The notes beneath the pieces were generated by a model, which did not search any database, had not been told where the DNA came from, and was given only the letters and a program-made list of their open reading frames with translations. A stretch of DNA of 35,832 nt, taken from contig CAMNAQ010000005.1 in the NCBI GenBank assembly GCA_946531495.1, positions 1-35,832 on the forward strand, read 5' to 3'. The position numbers and the translations under genes are program-made. Source of the DNA: an uncultured Lachnospiraceae bacterium. GTDB lineage: Bacteria > Bacillota > Clostridia > Lachnospirales > Lachnospiraceae. This document shows, piece after piece, positions 1 through 7,592 of this stretch; positions within the stretch are counted from its first letter, which is position 1, and each line of letters begins with the position of its first letter.

Positions 1-356
1 TAAACACTCGCCTTCATCTGATCTTCAACCTTACGAACATATTCAACCGGATAATTGCAGAATTCAGCAATCATTTCTACTGTTTTTCCATTTTTAAGCA
101 TGTCTTCAATAACATCGACATGTCCTTCTTCACGACCTTCCTCGAGGCCTTCTTTACGGCTCAGTTCTTTTTCCCAATCTATCCTGTCCCCGAATGTCAT
201 ATAATTACCCCTCACCTCCGGATTCTGGCGCACGTTACTGACGTATTTATCTAGTTCTCTGGTAGCATCGTCAACCGCGGAGCTTTCCTTGCTATCCTGC
301 ATGTATTTTAGCATATTCCGTATGCTCTCGCTACCGATTATCGTATTTACAATCAT
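1..356 (-). pseudogene. C-terminal remnant of an Rpn-type (PD-(D/E)XK) nuclease/transposase, cut by window edge
   Basis: Reading from ATG at 356 to the window edge gives 118 codons with no stop; the true end lies outside. The peptide resembles only the tail of Rpn-family proteins: a helical stretch (SIRNMLKYMQDS), the motif NPEVRGNYMTFGDR, then charged repeats KEGLEEGREEGH and a short end helix. The N-terminal nuclease domain (about 200 residues in the family) is absent. The frame upstream is blocked by the preceding gene, which ends 8 bases before this ATG. Rpn proteins are recombination-promoting nucleases or toxin-like effectors, so this piece should be inactive. It could instead be a short expressed protein; a TTG overlapping the upstream stop is in frame. 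Confidence 0.55.
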
Positions 357-364
357 GGCGGCAA

Positions 365-1567
365 TCAAACAGTATTATACCTCACCAGTCTGCATGCTAT
401 CTGCCAGCTGGTTAAGCCTACTGTGGTAGATAGTCTTTCTGCCAGAATATCAACAAGTTCACCGTTAAGTATGCTTATTCCATCTTCTGTTGAAACGACC
501 ACATAGCATTTGGAATCCTTCAGGATCTCACTGTAGAGAGTGTCGGGATCGTTCAGATTGCTGCCCGATATAAATTCGAACTCACGGGAATCGTCTATAC
601 GTTTACGGATCATTTTTGATACAGATCTGCACTCTTCGTCGGAATATTCTCTTCCATCTTTTGAGAGTATATAGATGTACCTGGTCATTCCCTTTTCGGA
701 CAGGTATTCTTTATACTTCTCATCACGTTCGGGATCACGGCCTTTCGTTTCAATACTCGGTACGGGTCTTGATTGAAACCGCTTATCCTCTGAATACTTA
801 AGCGGCATGAATACTATAAGATCCCATATCCATGTTGCTCTTGTTGAGATAAGCAATGACGGATCAGGCTTTCCGAGAAGTGTCTCATCCCAGAGTTTCG
901 CTTCACTGATTCCGTAATTAATCCAGTGTCCGCCCGGACTTCCGTCCACTTCTTTCACATGATATATGCCATAACTTTCAACATTAAGGTACTCGTCATA
1001 ACAGATGCTCATCAGATGCTTTACAAGCATTCTGTCAGTGGAAAACTGCTTTCGGCAGTATTCCTCAGGCTTAGAGAGCCACTTGTCGTAATATTCTCCT
1101 TCACCGATATTCCTGTAGATATCCTCAACAGGAGTGTTGGCGAATGTATTCTTAAGCTGATCGGCAGGTGAAGCAACGGCATCAGCGTTATGTTTCATCA
1201 GTGGATAGGCAAGCAGTCTGATGGCCCTGACATTCAGACATCCGTCATACGATGCTTTTTCATAAAGGCTGGTCAGCATATCACGGATATATCCGTTGTC
1301 TTCACTGACACCGATAGTATCCAGATAGTACTTGCTGCCATATCCGGATCTGAAGAATTCAGTATCATTCTCAGTCAATGCATCTTCTTTCCCAGAGGCC
1401 TGATACAGCCTCTGCATGACGTCCTTATCCGCAGTGAATGTGATCCCGGAAAAATCATCTATCGTAAGATCAAGAAAGTCCCGCATCATTTTACTGATGC
1501 GGAAGCCTTCAAAATCGCCACCATCTCCGAAACTTATGTGATTTATAAATTGATCAAAATCAGTCAT
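365..1567 (-). CDS. hypothetical protein, 400 aa, no recognised family
   Basis: I do not recognise this protein. It is soluble, acidic and without a signal peptide or membrane segment. Residues about 250-260 read WDLIVFMPLKYS, followed by a charged helical part and a C-terminal alpha/beta-looking section (CYVVVSTEDGISILNG). The start lies only 6 bases after the stop of the esterase gene and has no clear Shine-Dalgarno sequence, so translation may be coupled to that gene. The last about 20 residues, next to the nuclease remnant, could be altered if a deletion joined the two genes. The coding frame itself is long and well supported. Confidence 0.6.
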   Translation of the reverse strand: MTDFDQFINHISFGDGGDFEGFRISKMMRDFLDLTIDDFSGITFTADKDVMQRLYQASGKEDALTENDTEFFRSGYGSKYYLDTIGVSEDNGYIRDMLTSLYEKASYDGCLNVRAIRLLAYPLMKHNADAVASPADQLKNTFANTPVEDIYRNIGEGEYYDKWLSKPEEYCRKQFSTDRMLVKHLMSICYDEYLNVESYGIYHVKEVDGSPGGHWINYGISEAKLWDETLLGKPDPSLLISTRATWIWDLIVFMPLKYSEDKRFQSRPVPSIETKGRDPERDEKYKEYLSEKGMTRYIYILSKDGREYSDEECRSVSKMIRKRIDDSREFEFISGSNLNDPDTLYSEILKDSKCYVVVSTEDGISILNGELVDILAERLSTTVGLTSWQIACRLVRYNTV

Positions 1568-1573
1568 GGATTA

Positions 1574-2419
1574 TTATTTAAAGAATATCTGTAAAGCATG
1601 ATACAGATCCAGCTGCCATGCTTTCATGTCATGAACGCCACCGGGGATAAGATAGAAATCGTAATTGGTTCCGGGTTTGATCTGAGGACACTGAGGAAGT
1701 ACTTTTTCCATAATGTCCTTTTGCTCTGCATAGGCGATATCAGCATCTCCGTTACAGCAGAACATAAATTTGAGGGGCAGACCTTTCTTCTCACCATCAG
1801 CCAGAGTCTCGCAGATACGCTTAACTTCCACTTCATGATCACCCTTGGGGCCGCTGCATCCGGAGAAGGGACCATACCATGCGAAGAGATCATAATTGTT
1901 ATAAAGACCTGCTCTGTATGTAGTCATTGATCCGAGTGATAATCCTGCTATTGCTCTGTGATCTCTTGTAGCGATGAGATTCTCTGCTGAAACATCACCT
2001 AATGCATATGTACTGTAATGTCTCTCCACAGCAGGGATCAGATCATTACGAAGTTCAAGATAGAAATGCTCCGTAACATACTCTGCATTCTGATCGATCT
2101 CAGGCATTCTGTAATATGTCGGAGTAACGATGATGCATGGATCGCATATACCGTCTGCAATCATGTTGTCAAGAATGGTAACGGTATCGGGGAATGTCTT
2201 AAACCACCAGTCCTCATTAACACCGCCGCCATGAAGCAGATACAGGATATCGTATTTCTTTTCACTATCATATTCGTAGGGAAGATATACCCACGCTCCC
2301 TTATGTAAAGGCTGGTTATCCTCCTCATAGGTGAAGGTATCGTATTCGAATCTTTCAACATTACCGGCTTTACCGGCTTCCTTTAGCATCTCCGCCGGCA
2401 TTTCATAAACATATTCCAT
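1574..2419 (-). CDS. CE1-type alpha/beta-hydrolase esterase (feruloyl/acetyl-xylan esterase-like)
   Basis: A 281-aa serine hydrolase related to esterase D/enterochelin esterase and CE1 feruloyl esterases. An oxyanion segment LLHGGG lies at about 61-66, the nucleophile elbow GLSLG has Ser161, the acid is probably Asp225 or Asp227 in NGDAD, and the catalytic histidine is His263 in GGVHD. There is no signal peptide, so it should act in the cytoplasm, for example on imported acylated oligosaccharides. The start is set at ATG 2419 because GGAGG lies 5 bases before it; a TTG four codons upstream falls on the ribosome binding site. It follows the large protease-fusion gene by 57 bases and precedes the hypothetical 400-aa gene. 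The natural substrate cannot be read from sequence. Confidence 0.85.
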   Translation of the reverse strand: MEYVYEMPAEMLKEAGKAGNVERFEYDTFTYEEDNQPLHKGAWVYLPYEYDSEKKYDILYLLHGGGVNEDWWFKTFPDTVTILDNMIADGICDPCIIVTPTYYRMPEIDQNAEYVTEHFYLELRNDLIPAVERHYSTYALGDVSAENLIATRDHRAIAGLSLGSMTTYRAGLYNNYDLFAWYGPFSGCSGPKGDHEVEVKRICETLADGEKKGLPLKFMFCCNGDADIAYAEQKDIMEKVLPQCPQIKPGTNYDFYLIPGGVHDMKAWQLDLYHALQIFFK

Positions 2420-2476
2420 AACAGCCTCCAATCCTTATGTATTACAACTAACAATTATTTATTCTTTTATAAGATA

Positions 2477-5400
2477 CTACAGTCCAAGTATCTCCTTCAT
2501 CTCGTCGGTATCGAGTCTTGATCTGTCGATGAGAGCGTCAGCAAGTTTCTTAACCTTGGACTTATTCTTGGCGATGATATCGATGGTGATATCAAGTTCG
2601 CGCTTCATGATCTCGTTAAGCTTGTCCACGTATTTTTCCGCAAGGGGAGACTTCATGATCATATCCATCGAGAGTGTGGGAAGGAATCCTTCCTCCATTC
2701 CGAAGTGGCATATGATGTTCTCTGCGATTATCGTTGCATACTCGAGGTCGTTGGATGCGCCTGTTGTAAGTCCGCCATCCGGTTCGGCCTCGAACACTAT
2801 CTCCGAAGCACGGCCCGCAAGTTTGATGCGCATGAGCTTAATGAGTTCCTGCTTGGAATATCCTGCCAGGGTCTCATCAACCTTCTGACGCACAAGTCCA
2901 AGATATCCTCCGCGTGCGATGATGGTTGCATACTCGGGTATGAAGCGGTTGCTCTTTCCGTCGTTGCATTCGAATCCCAGGAATGCATGTCCTGCCTCGT
3001 GAAGAGCTGTGGTCATGATGTGATCGGGTGAATATTTCTTCGCTTCTCCGTATATGGTCTCTTCGAAGCATGTGGTAAGCAGCTCGATTGTGACAGGCTC
3101 ACCGTTCTCCGCTGCCCTGCTTATTCCGAGTATCAGGACGTTCTCCATCTCTGCAAGAGAATTGCCTGCGGTAAGGTCTGCAAAGGATCCGATATCCCTG
3201 GAGGTCAGTCCGTCAAGATTATAGGTCCTGCCGTGAAGGTCTGACTTTCTCTGCTCCATGAACGCAACACGGTCCTTTCTCGATGGCATCTTCATATAGA
3301 CCTTACGTGTAAAGCGTCTGAGCAGTGCCGGATCAAGGTAGATATTCTGCTGTCCGAGGTCCGGTGCCTCTCCTGCATTGGTTGCTGCGATAACGAACAC
3401 AGGTTTATCACTTCCTGAGAAGCCATCCATTGCGGTGAGCAGTTCCTTGAGGATCGGATTACCCATGTTCTGAGCGATTGCTTCTATCTCATCGATGAAC
3501 ACAACACTGGGTGCATATTTTCTTGCAAGGGCAAATACTTCAGATACCCTTCTGGAACCATCAGCAAACTGGCTTCCGGGAATTGAAATGAACGGACAGT
3601 CAGCTTCGCATGCAAGGGCCTTCGCGAGCATTGTCTTACCTGTTCCGGGAGGTCCGTACATGAGCATTCCACGTGATACCTGGCGTCCGGATTTCTTGAA
3701 CAGTTTCGGGTCCTTGAGGAACTGCACGAAGTGTCTGAGTTCTTCCTTGGCTCCGTCCGCACCTATTACGCGGTCGAATCCGCCCTTATTTCTTTCTTCA
3801 TCGTCTATGAAGATCTCCTGTGCTTCCGCATCCATTCCGCGGACAAGCTTGATATCTGTCATGCAGAGGTCTATCACAACAGCGGGATCTCCCTTATTTT
3901 CCCTGGTGGCGTGACTCATATCGAAGCCTACCGTCTTACCCTTGGATGTGATCTCATCGAATTTTCTCTCAAGGAACAGTTCATATGCGAAGCTCTTCAG
4001 GAGCGATGTTCTCTGCTGCCTGTTATTCATCTCGGAAAAATACAGTACGTCCTTAACTCCGAGATTCCTAAGATCCTGAAGATCAGAAAATCCAAGGGAA
4101 TGAGTCTTCCTTCCCTTGTTGATCTCCATGCAAAATACGGGCGGCATCAGTTCCTGTGATGTGATCCATTCGAGAACTTCCATCCCCTTGGTGTGGGCAT
4201 AACCGATACCGCTCAGTTCTTCATCCTTGCTTCTTCTGCGGGTTCCTCTCATGTAAGGATCTATCAGAACAGCATCTATTTCGTGATCCATCACCTGGCG
4301 TGAGATGTAGTCCTTGTAATCGTCCTTCTTTTTCTCCGCATATACATGGTAGAGTCTGTAATGATCTGATTTATGTTCGAACACGTTGTTGTAATCTGCC
4401 TGATTACAGACAACGAGGATATTAGCCTTTCTGTCGGGAACAGTGAGTTCATTGGCGAGGGCTTCATCAGCAACCCTGAATGAAGCACTGAGCTGTGCAT
4501 CCGGCTTTGATACTGCCTTCAGGTCACTCTTACTCTCACTCATTCTCTCCGAGACACGGTATATGGACTCAACTATGAATGCCCTGCTCCTTGCAGAAGC
4601 TACTCTGGCATCGAGTCCGCGGCCCATATGGTAAAGAAATATGTAGGGAAGCACTGATTCGTCAAAACTGACACTGATGCCGGTTTTTTCCTGAACTATA
4701 TCTGCACCTTCCTTCATGCCACGCTTGATGATGGGGACGAGCTTTGCAGGATTAATGTGATCGAATCCCACGATATTGCCCTTAGCCATACGGGAAAGAA
4801 TCTCAGCCGGGATTCTCACACCCTTTTCGTTGTACTTCTCATCACCGAGTGCATCGATGAGTGTTTTTTCCGGAAGGGACGAAAGAGGAATGCCATCCTT
4901 CTCCTCGTAGAATTTCCTGCCGGCATTGGTTGTAAAAATGACAATGGTGTTCCTGAAGTCGACATCCTTCTGTGTGCAGATGTCTCTTAACACACCTCCC
5001 TCAAGGATTGAGAGGAAGAGGTGGATGGTATTGGTGTGAGCCTTCTCTATCTCATCAAATATCAGAATGGCGTTATCATGTCCCTCGACATATTCGGTGA
5101 GGTCTCCGGGCTTGGCATTTTTCCATGTGGGCTCGAATCCTATAAGGCCGTGGAAACTGGAATCTCCGGCATATTCGTTCATCTGGAAGAATTTTACCGG
5201 ACGGTCCATATACTTGCCTGCGGTGCTTGCGAGGAAAGTCTTACCGACTCCGGGAGGGCCTACGAAGAGGAATACCGATCTGGGTGAATCTGATGTTGTG
5301 TTATCCTTGAATTCTCCATTGAAAAGACCCTGAAGGATCTTCCTGACAGCCGCATCCTGGCAGATCACTTCACCGGCTATCTTCTTCCTGAGTTCCATAT

Positions 5401-6100
5401 ATTCATTGGTCAGGTCAGCGAAGGTGCGAACATGTTCCTCGGTCTTTTTGTTTGTGAGAATGTAGTTGATACAGAATTTGACGAGGCTGTAGATGTTGAT
5501 GACATCGGTGCTCTTCTTCGTGGCGGGAAAAGCAAGGAATTGCTCAAGTGCCTTGCAGAATCTCTTATCATCACCGTTGGTTATCTTCCAGCGCAGGTAG
5601 GCTTCAAGATTTTGGGCAATATCAGATATCTGATCGATCGTGGAATCATACTTGGTGTTCTTCTGCATGTTCCCAACCTGACCGAAGAGCTTGATAAGAT
5701 ATCGGAGCAGTTCCGCATGCTGATTCGCGGAAGCGTCCTGGCGCATTTCTTCATATGCGACACCGCTCTGTTTAACAGAGGGGTGCTGGGCAAGTCTGAA
5801 GAATTTCTCTTCTCTCTTGTTAAGATTCCATTCGGGATCGTCATCCCCTTCAAAAACGTGGTCTTCTGTTTCCTCCAATACGGTAAATGCGTCATTGAGG
5901 ATGACGGATTTGAGATATCCTTCACATATGAGTTCAGGGCAAAGTACTCTGTCAGGGGGATAATTTGACGAATGATCCTGAAGTCCGTTTCCAAAATAAA
6001 TGTTCTGATTGAACATCACGATACTCAGTCCCAGGAGTTCCCATACGGGCGGAGTGGTGTTATATCTGTACTTGTCGTACCATGTTTTGAATACTGACAT
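2477..6100 (-). CDS. Clp-type AAA+ / receiver-like / FtsH-type AAA+ zinc-protease fusion, 1207 aa
   Basis: Domains in order: an unrecognised N-terminal region (1-240); a Clp D2-like AAA+ module (about 245-520) with Walker A GPPGVGKT (281-288), Walker B FDEIEKAH and sensor-2-like RGLDARVA; a receiver-like domain (about 558-690) with a possible phosphoacceptor Asp614 but without the usual acidic pair and final lysine; an FtsH-like AAA+ module (about 770-1010) with GPPGTGKT (816-823) and VVFIDE (866-871); and an M41 peptidase (about 1015-1207) with HEAGH (1034-1038) and third ligand Asp1118 in GASNDLEYAT. FtsH membrane helices are absent, so it should be cytosolic. Both pore loops are changed: the FtsH FVGVG segment is missing (GSQFADGSRR) and the Clp GYVG segment reads PTWKNAKPG. 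The start ATG 6100 has GGAG six bases upstream; an upstream in-frame extension lacks one. It is probably a regulated ATP-dependent protease. Confidence 0.85.
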   Translation of the reverse strand: MSVFKTWYDKYRYNTTPPVWELLGLSIVMFNQNIYFGNGLQDHSSNYPPDRVLCPELICEGYLKSVILNDAFTVLEETEDHVFEGDDDPEWNLNKREEKFFRLAQHPSVKQSGVAYEEMRQDASANQHAELLRYLIKLFGQVGNMQKNTKYDSTIDQISDIAQNLEAYLRWKITNGDDKRFCKALEQFLAFPATKKSTDVINIYSLVKFCINYILTNKKTEEHVRTFADLTNEYMELRKKIAGEVICQDAAVRKILQGLFNGEFKDNTTSDSPRSVFLFVGPPGVGKTFLASTAGKYMDRPVKFFQMNEYAGDSSFHGLIGFEPTWKNAKPGDLTEYVEGHDNAILIFDEIEKAHTNTIHLFLSILEGGVLRDICTQKDVDFRNTIVIFTTNAGRKFYEEKDGIPLSSLPEKTLIDALGDEKYNEKGVRIPAEILSRMAKGNIVGFDHINPAKLVPIIKRGMKEGADIVQEKTGISVSFDESVLPYIFLYHMGRGLDARVASARSRAFIVESIYRVSERMSESKSDLKAVSKPDAQLSASFRVADEALANELTVPDRKANILVVCNQADYNNVFEHKSDHYRLYHVYAEKKKDDYKDYISRQVMDHEIDAVLIDPYMRGTRRRSKDEELSGIGYAHTKGMEVLEWITSQELMPPVFCMEINKGRKTHSLGFSDLQDLRNLGVKDVLYFSEMNNRQQRTSLLKSFAYELFLERKFDEITSKGKTVGFDMSHATRENKGDPAVVIDLCMTDIKLVRGMDAEAQEIFIDDEERNKGGFDRVIGADGAKEELRHFVQFLKDPKLFKKSGRQVSRGMLMYGPPGTGKTMLAKALACEADCPFISIPGSQFADGSRRVSEVFALARKYAPSVVFIDEIEAIAQNMGNPILKELLTAMDGFSGSDKPVFVIAATNAGEAPDLGQQNIYLDPALLRRFTRKVYMKMPSRKDRVAFMEQRKSDLHGRTYNLDGLTSRDIGSFADLTAGNSLAEMENVLILGISRAAENGEPVTIELLTTCFEETIYGEAKKYSPDHIMTTALHEAGHAFLGFECNDGKSNRFIPEYATIIARGGYLGLVRQKVDETLAGYSKQELIKLMRIKLAGRASEIVFEAEPDGGLTTGASNDLEYATIIAENIICHFGMEEGFLPTLSMDMIMKSPLAEKYVDKLNEIMKRELDITIDIIAKNKSKVKKLADALIDRSRLDTDEMKEILGL

Positions 6101-6180
6101 ATTCTGCTCCTTTGAAGATGAATTATTAGAAATGTGGTCTGCACAGGTTAGTAGCACAGAGTCTTAAGAGCGGCGACAAG

Positions 6181-6206
6181 AGTGTGGATCATGGTTAGCC
6201 CACACT
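6181..6206 (-). other. stem-loop at the predicted 5' end of the protease-fusion transcript
   Basis: Arms AGTGTGG (6181-6187) and CCACACT (6200-6206) pair over 7 bp with a 12-base loop. They lie just downstream of the predicted -10 box, so the mRNA would begin with or next to this hairpin. No T-run follows it, so it is not a terminator. It may stabilise the mRNA or bind a regulator. Confidence 0.45.
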
Positions 6207-6211
6207 TTTCT

Positions 6212-6240
6212 ATTATACGCCAAATACCGCTTGTTGTCTT
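6212..6240 (-). promoter_or_regulatory. sigma-A-type promoter of the protease-fusion gene
   Basis: On the minus strand a perfect TATAAT (6217-6212) lies 17 bp downstream of AAGACA (6240-6235), which matches TTGACA at four positions. The start codon at 6100 is about 105 bases further on, giving a leader of about 100 nt that contains one stem-loop. Confidence 0.6.
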
Positions 6241-6284
6241 TATTGCGGAGAGATTTAAAAGGAGGATCCTTAATATTATTTCCG

Positions 6285-6320
6285 GGAAAAAACGAGCCAC
6301 CCAAGAGGATGGCTCGTTTT
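6285..6320 (-). terminator. intrinsic terminator after hicA
   Basis: Perfect 9-bp stem AACGAGCCA (6291-6299) / TGGCTCGTT (6310-6318) with a 10-base loop. On the minus strand the stem is followed by TTTTTT. It lies 13 bases after the hicA stop and separates hicBA from the protease-fusion promoter. Confidence 0.85.
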
Positions 6321-6332
6321 CTTATATGGAAA

Positions 6333-6557
6333 TCATTTCAAGTAATCCATAAGCATATCTACGGAAAAATCCGCTTGTTCAAGAATACTTTTCAGAGTTC
6401 CTACTTTTAAATCCTTGTGATGAATAGGAACAATAACAATTCTTACCCCATTTGTGAATTTAGCGTGACTTCCTTTTTGCTTTTCCAACCAAAAGCCAGC
6501 TTTTTTCAGAGCTCTACACATTTCTTCAGGAGTACATGTAGGGTATTTTGATGGCAT
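6333..6557 (-). CDS. hicA: HicA-type mRNA-interferase toxin
   Basis: A 74-aa protein with the HicA/YcfA double-stranded RNA-binding-like fold: an N-terminal helix (PEEMCRALKKAGF), the conserved GSHAKF segment with the catalytic histidine (His30), a beta strand RIVIVPIH and a C-terminal helix around KVGTLKSILEQ. HicA toxins cleave mRNA during stress when released from HicB. The start is ATG 6557, which has GAGGTG eight bases upstream; a GTG at 6566 lies inside that ribosome binding site. The gene overlaps the end of hicB by 52 bases in another frame, so the two are co-transcribed and probably translationally coupled. A strong terminator follows. Confidence 0.9.
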   Translation of the reverse strand: MPSKYPTCTPEEMCRALKKAGFWLEKQKGSHAKFTNGVRIVIVPIHHKDLKVGTLKSILEQADFSVDMLMDYLK

Positions 6558-6766
6558 TTCACACACACCTCTAAAGAAGTAGTGTACAAGACCTTTCCGG
6601 ATTCGGTATCTGTATTATTGTCTTCATAATACAATTCCAAAGCCTCTTTAAGATTACTGAGGGATTCTTCTATAGTACTACCCTGATCAGCAATACCTGT
6701 CTGAATATCTTTAGCAATATACATATCGTCTTCTTTTGTAATAGCGACAGTGCATATCATATCCAT
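6506..6766 (-). CDS. hicB: HicB-type antitoxin
   Basis: An 86-aa protein with the N-terminal HicB fold: ICTVAITKEDDMYIAKD, then the typical GSTIEESLSNLKEALELYYED helix. It should bind and neutralise HicA. There is no obvious C-terminal ribbon-helix-helix or HTH segment, and its last about 17 residues are encoded inside the hicA region in another frame, so autoregulation may need the HicAB complex. ATG 6766 is preferred over a start at 6811 because GGAGAAGGAG lies directly upstream. The gene order is antitoxin first, toxin second. The pair sits between the protease-fusion gene and a truncated nuclease-like gene, a common place for genome-stabilising modules. Confidence 0.85.
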   Translation of the reverse strand: MDMICTVAITKEDDMYIAKDIQTGIADQGSTIEESLSNLKEALELYYEDNNTDTESGKVLYTTSLEVCVKCHQNTLHVLLKKCVEL

Positions 6767-6893
6767 ACGCTCCTTCTCCTTTCCTTTGATATTCAACAGG
6801 AAAGGAACCATCTTACATTAGGTTCACTTCCCCGGTACATACACACTGGCAGATATCCCCTAATGCTATTTCAGCCAAAATAATCCAAAACCT

Positions 6894-6922
6894 ATTATAT
6901 CCTCATTAACAAGCTTTGCAAA
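6894..6922 (-). promoter_or_regulatory. promoter of hicBA
   Basis: TATAAT (6899-6894) is preceded at 17 bp by TTTGCA (6922-6917) on the minus strand, about 130 bases before the hicB start. A small inverted repeat GAACC/GGTTC (6805-6809, 6821-6825) in the leader could be an operator but is weak. Confidence 0.5.
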
Positions 6923-6943
6923 TCATGGAATTTAGATAATATT

Positions 6944-6971
6944 TTGGAATTACCTACAAATGTAGTAAAAT
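6944..6971 (+). promoter_or_regulatory. plus-strand promoter with palindromic spacer, upstream of the nuclease-like gene
   Basis: TTGGAA (6944-6949), 16 bp, TAAAAT (6966-6971). The spacer contains the perfect palindrome CTACA-AA-TGTAG (6954-6965), placed where a repressor would block RNA polymerase. It is nearly back-to-back with the hicBA promoter. Confidence 0.45.
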
Positions 6972-7019
6972 ATTACGTGATTTGAGTTCTGTAATTGTTA
7001 AGGAAAATGAGGATCCCTT

Positions 7020-7592
7020 ATGTTTCCGTATCTCAGGAAGATTTCAGACTTCATCAGGGACTGCGAGACAGTCAGAAAAGAAATATCCCTTAAGAAATCG
7101 GGTGAGCACCAGTTTGTCACCCTCTATAATCCGCGCAGATCGGATAAGCACTTCACATGCAATCAGAAGTGCGAATCCTGTAAAAACATGCCTGCCGTTG
7201 TCACTCAGCTCATAAGAAATGTTGACGAAGCAAACTGGGGTGGCGACACCTCAAATGGCATCAACTCTGTAGCTTACAGTGAGATCAGGGCATGGTGCCA
7301 GTCAATATGCGTCGCACTGTATGAAGTCCTGAAGCCGCTCGAGAACATGGACCTTGTCATCGGTTTCGAATATTATCTTGAGACCAGGAAAGGCTTCGGC
7401 AAAGACAACAAGAACCACTACCGCGTCGATGTGATGATAGGCGGATACGGTACCAGATTCGGCAAGCCCGAAGGCAGGCTCCTTGTCATGGAACAGAAAC
7501 AGTACGAAGTCGTCCACTGGAAGAACTATCATTTCAAAGAAGACCGAGACGAAGATAACCTGGTAATCTCCTTCTTCTCCCTTTCGTCGTAG
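7020..7592 (+). CDS. PD-(D/E)XK nuclease-like N-terminal fragment, probably truncated
   Basis: A 190-aa protein whose residues about 115-165 carry a nuclease-like pattern: IGFEYYLE, then YRVDVMIGGY, then RLLVMEQKQYE, resembling the E...D...ExK core. The segment SEIRAWCQSI before it recalls the N-terminal nuclease region of DUF2075 (COG3410) helicase-like proteins, which are much longer. Two CxxC pairs (CNQKCESC) occur at about 48-55. The last about 20 residues are read from the antisense of the convergent gene ending at 7529, an overlap of 64 bases, so the original C-terminus is probably lost. GAGGAT lies seven bases before the ATG. The family assignment is tentative. Confidence 0.45.
   Translation: MFPYLRKISDFIRDCETVRKEISLKKSGEHQFVTLYNPRRSDKHFTCNQKCESCKNMPAVVTQLIRNVDEANWGGDTSNGINSVAYSEIRAWCQSICVALYEVLKPLENMDLVIGFEYYLETRKGFGKDNKNHYRVDVMIGGYGTRFGKPEGRLLVMEQKQYEVVHWKNYHFKEDRDEDNLVISFFSLSS

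Noticed and set aside
5432-5968. A 178-codon plus-strand frame opposite the protease fusion
   Set aside because: It is antisense to strongly supported protein motifs, lacks a suitable ribosome binding site and has no recognisable domain.
2477-6100. Annotation simply as the housekeeping FtsH
   Set aside because: There are no membrane helices, an extra Clp-type motor and a receiver-like domain are present, and the pore loop is deleted.
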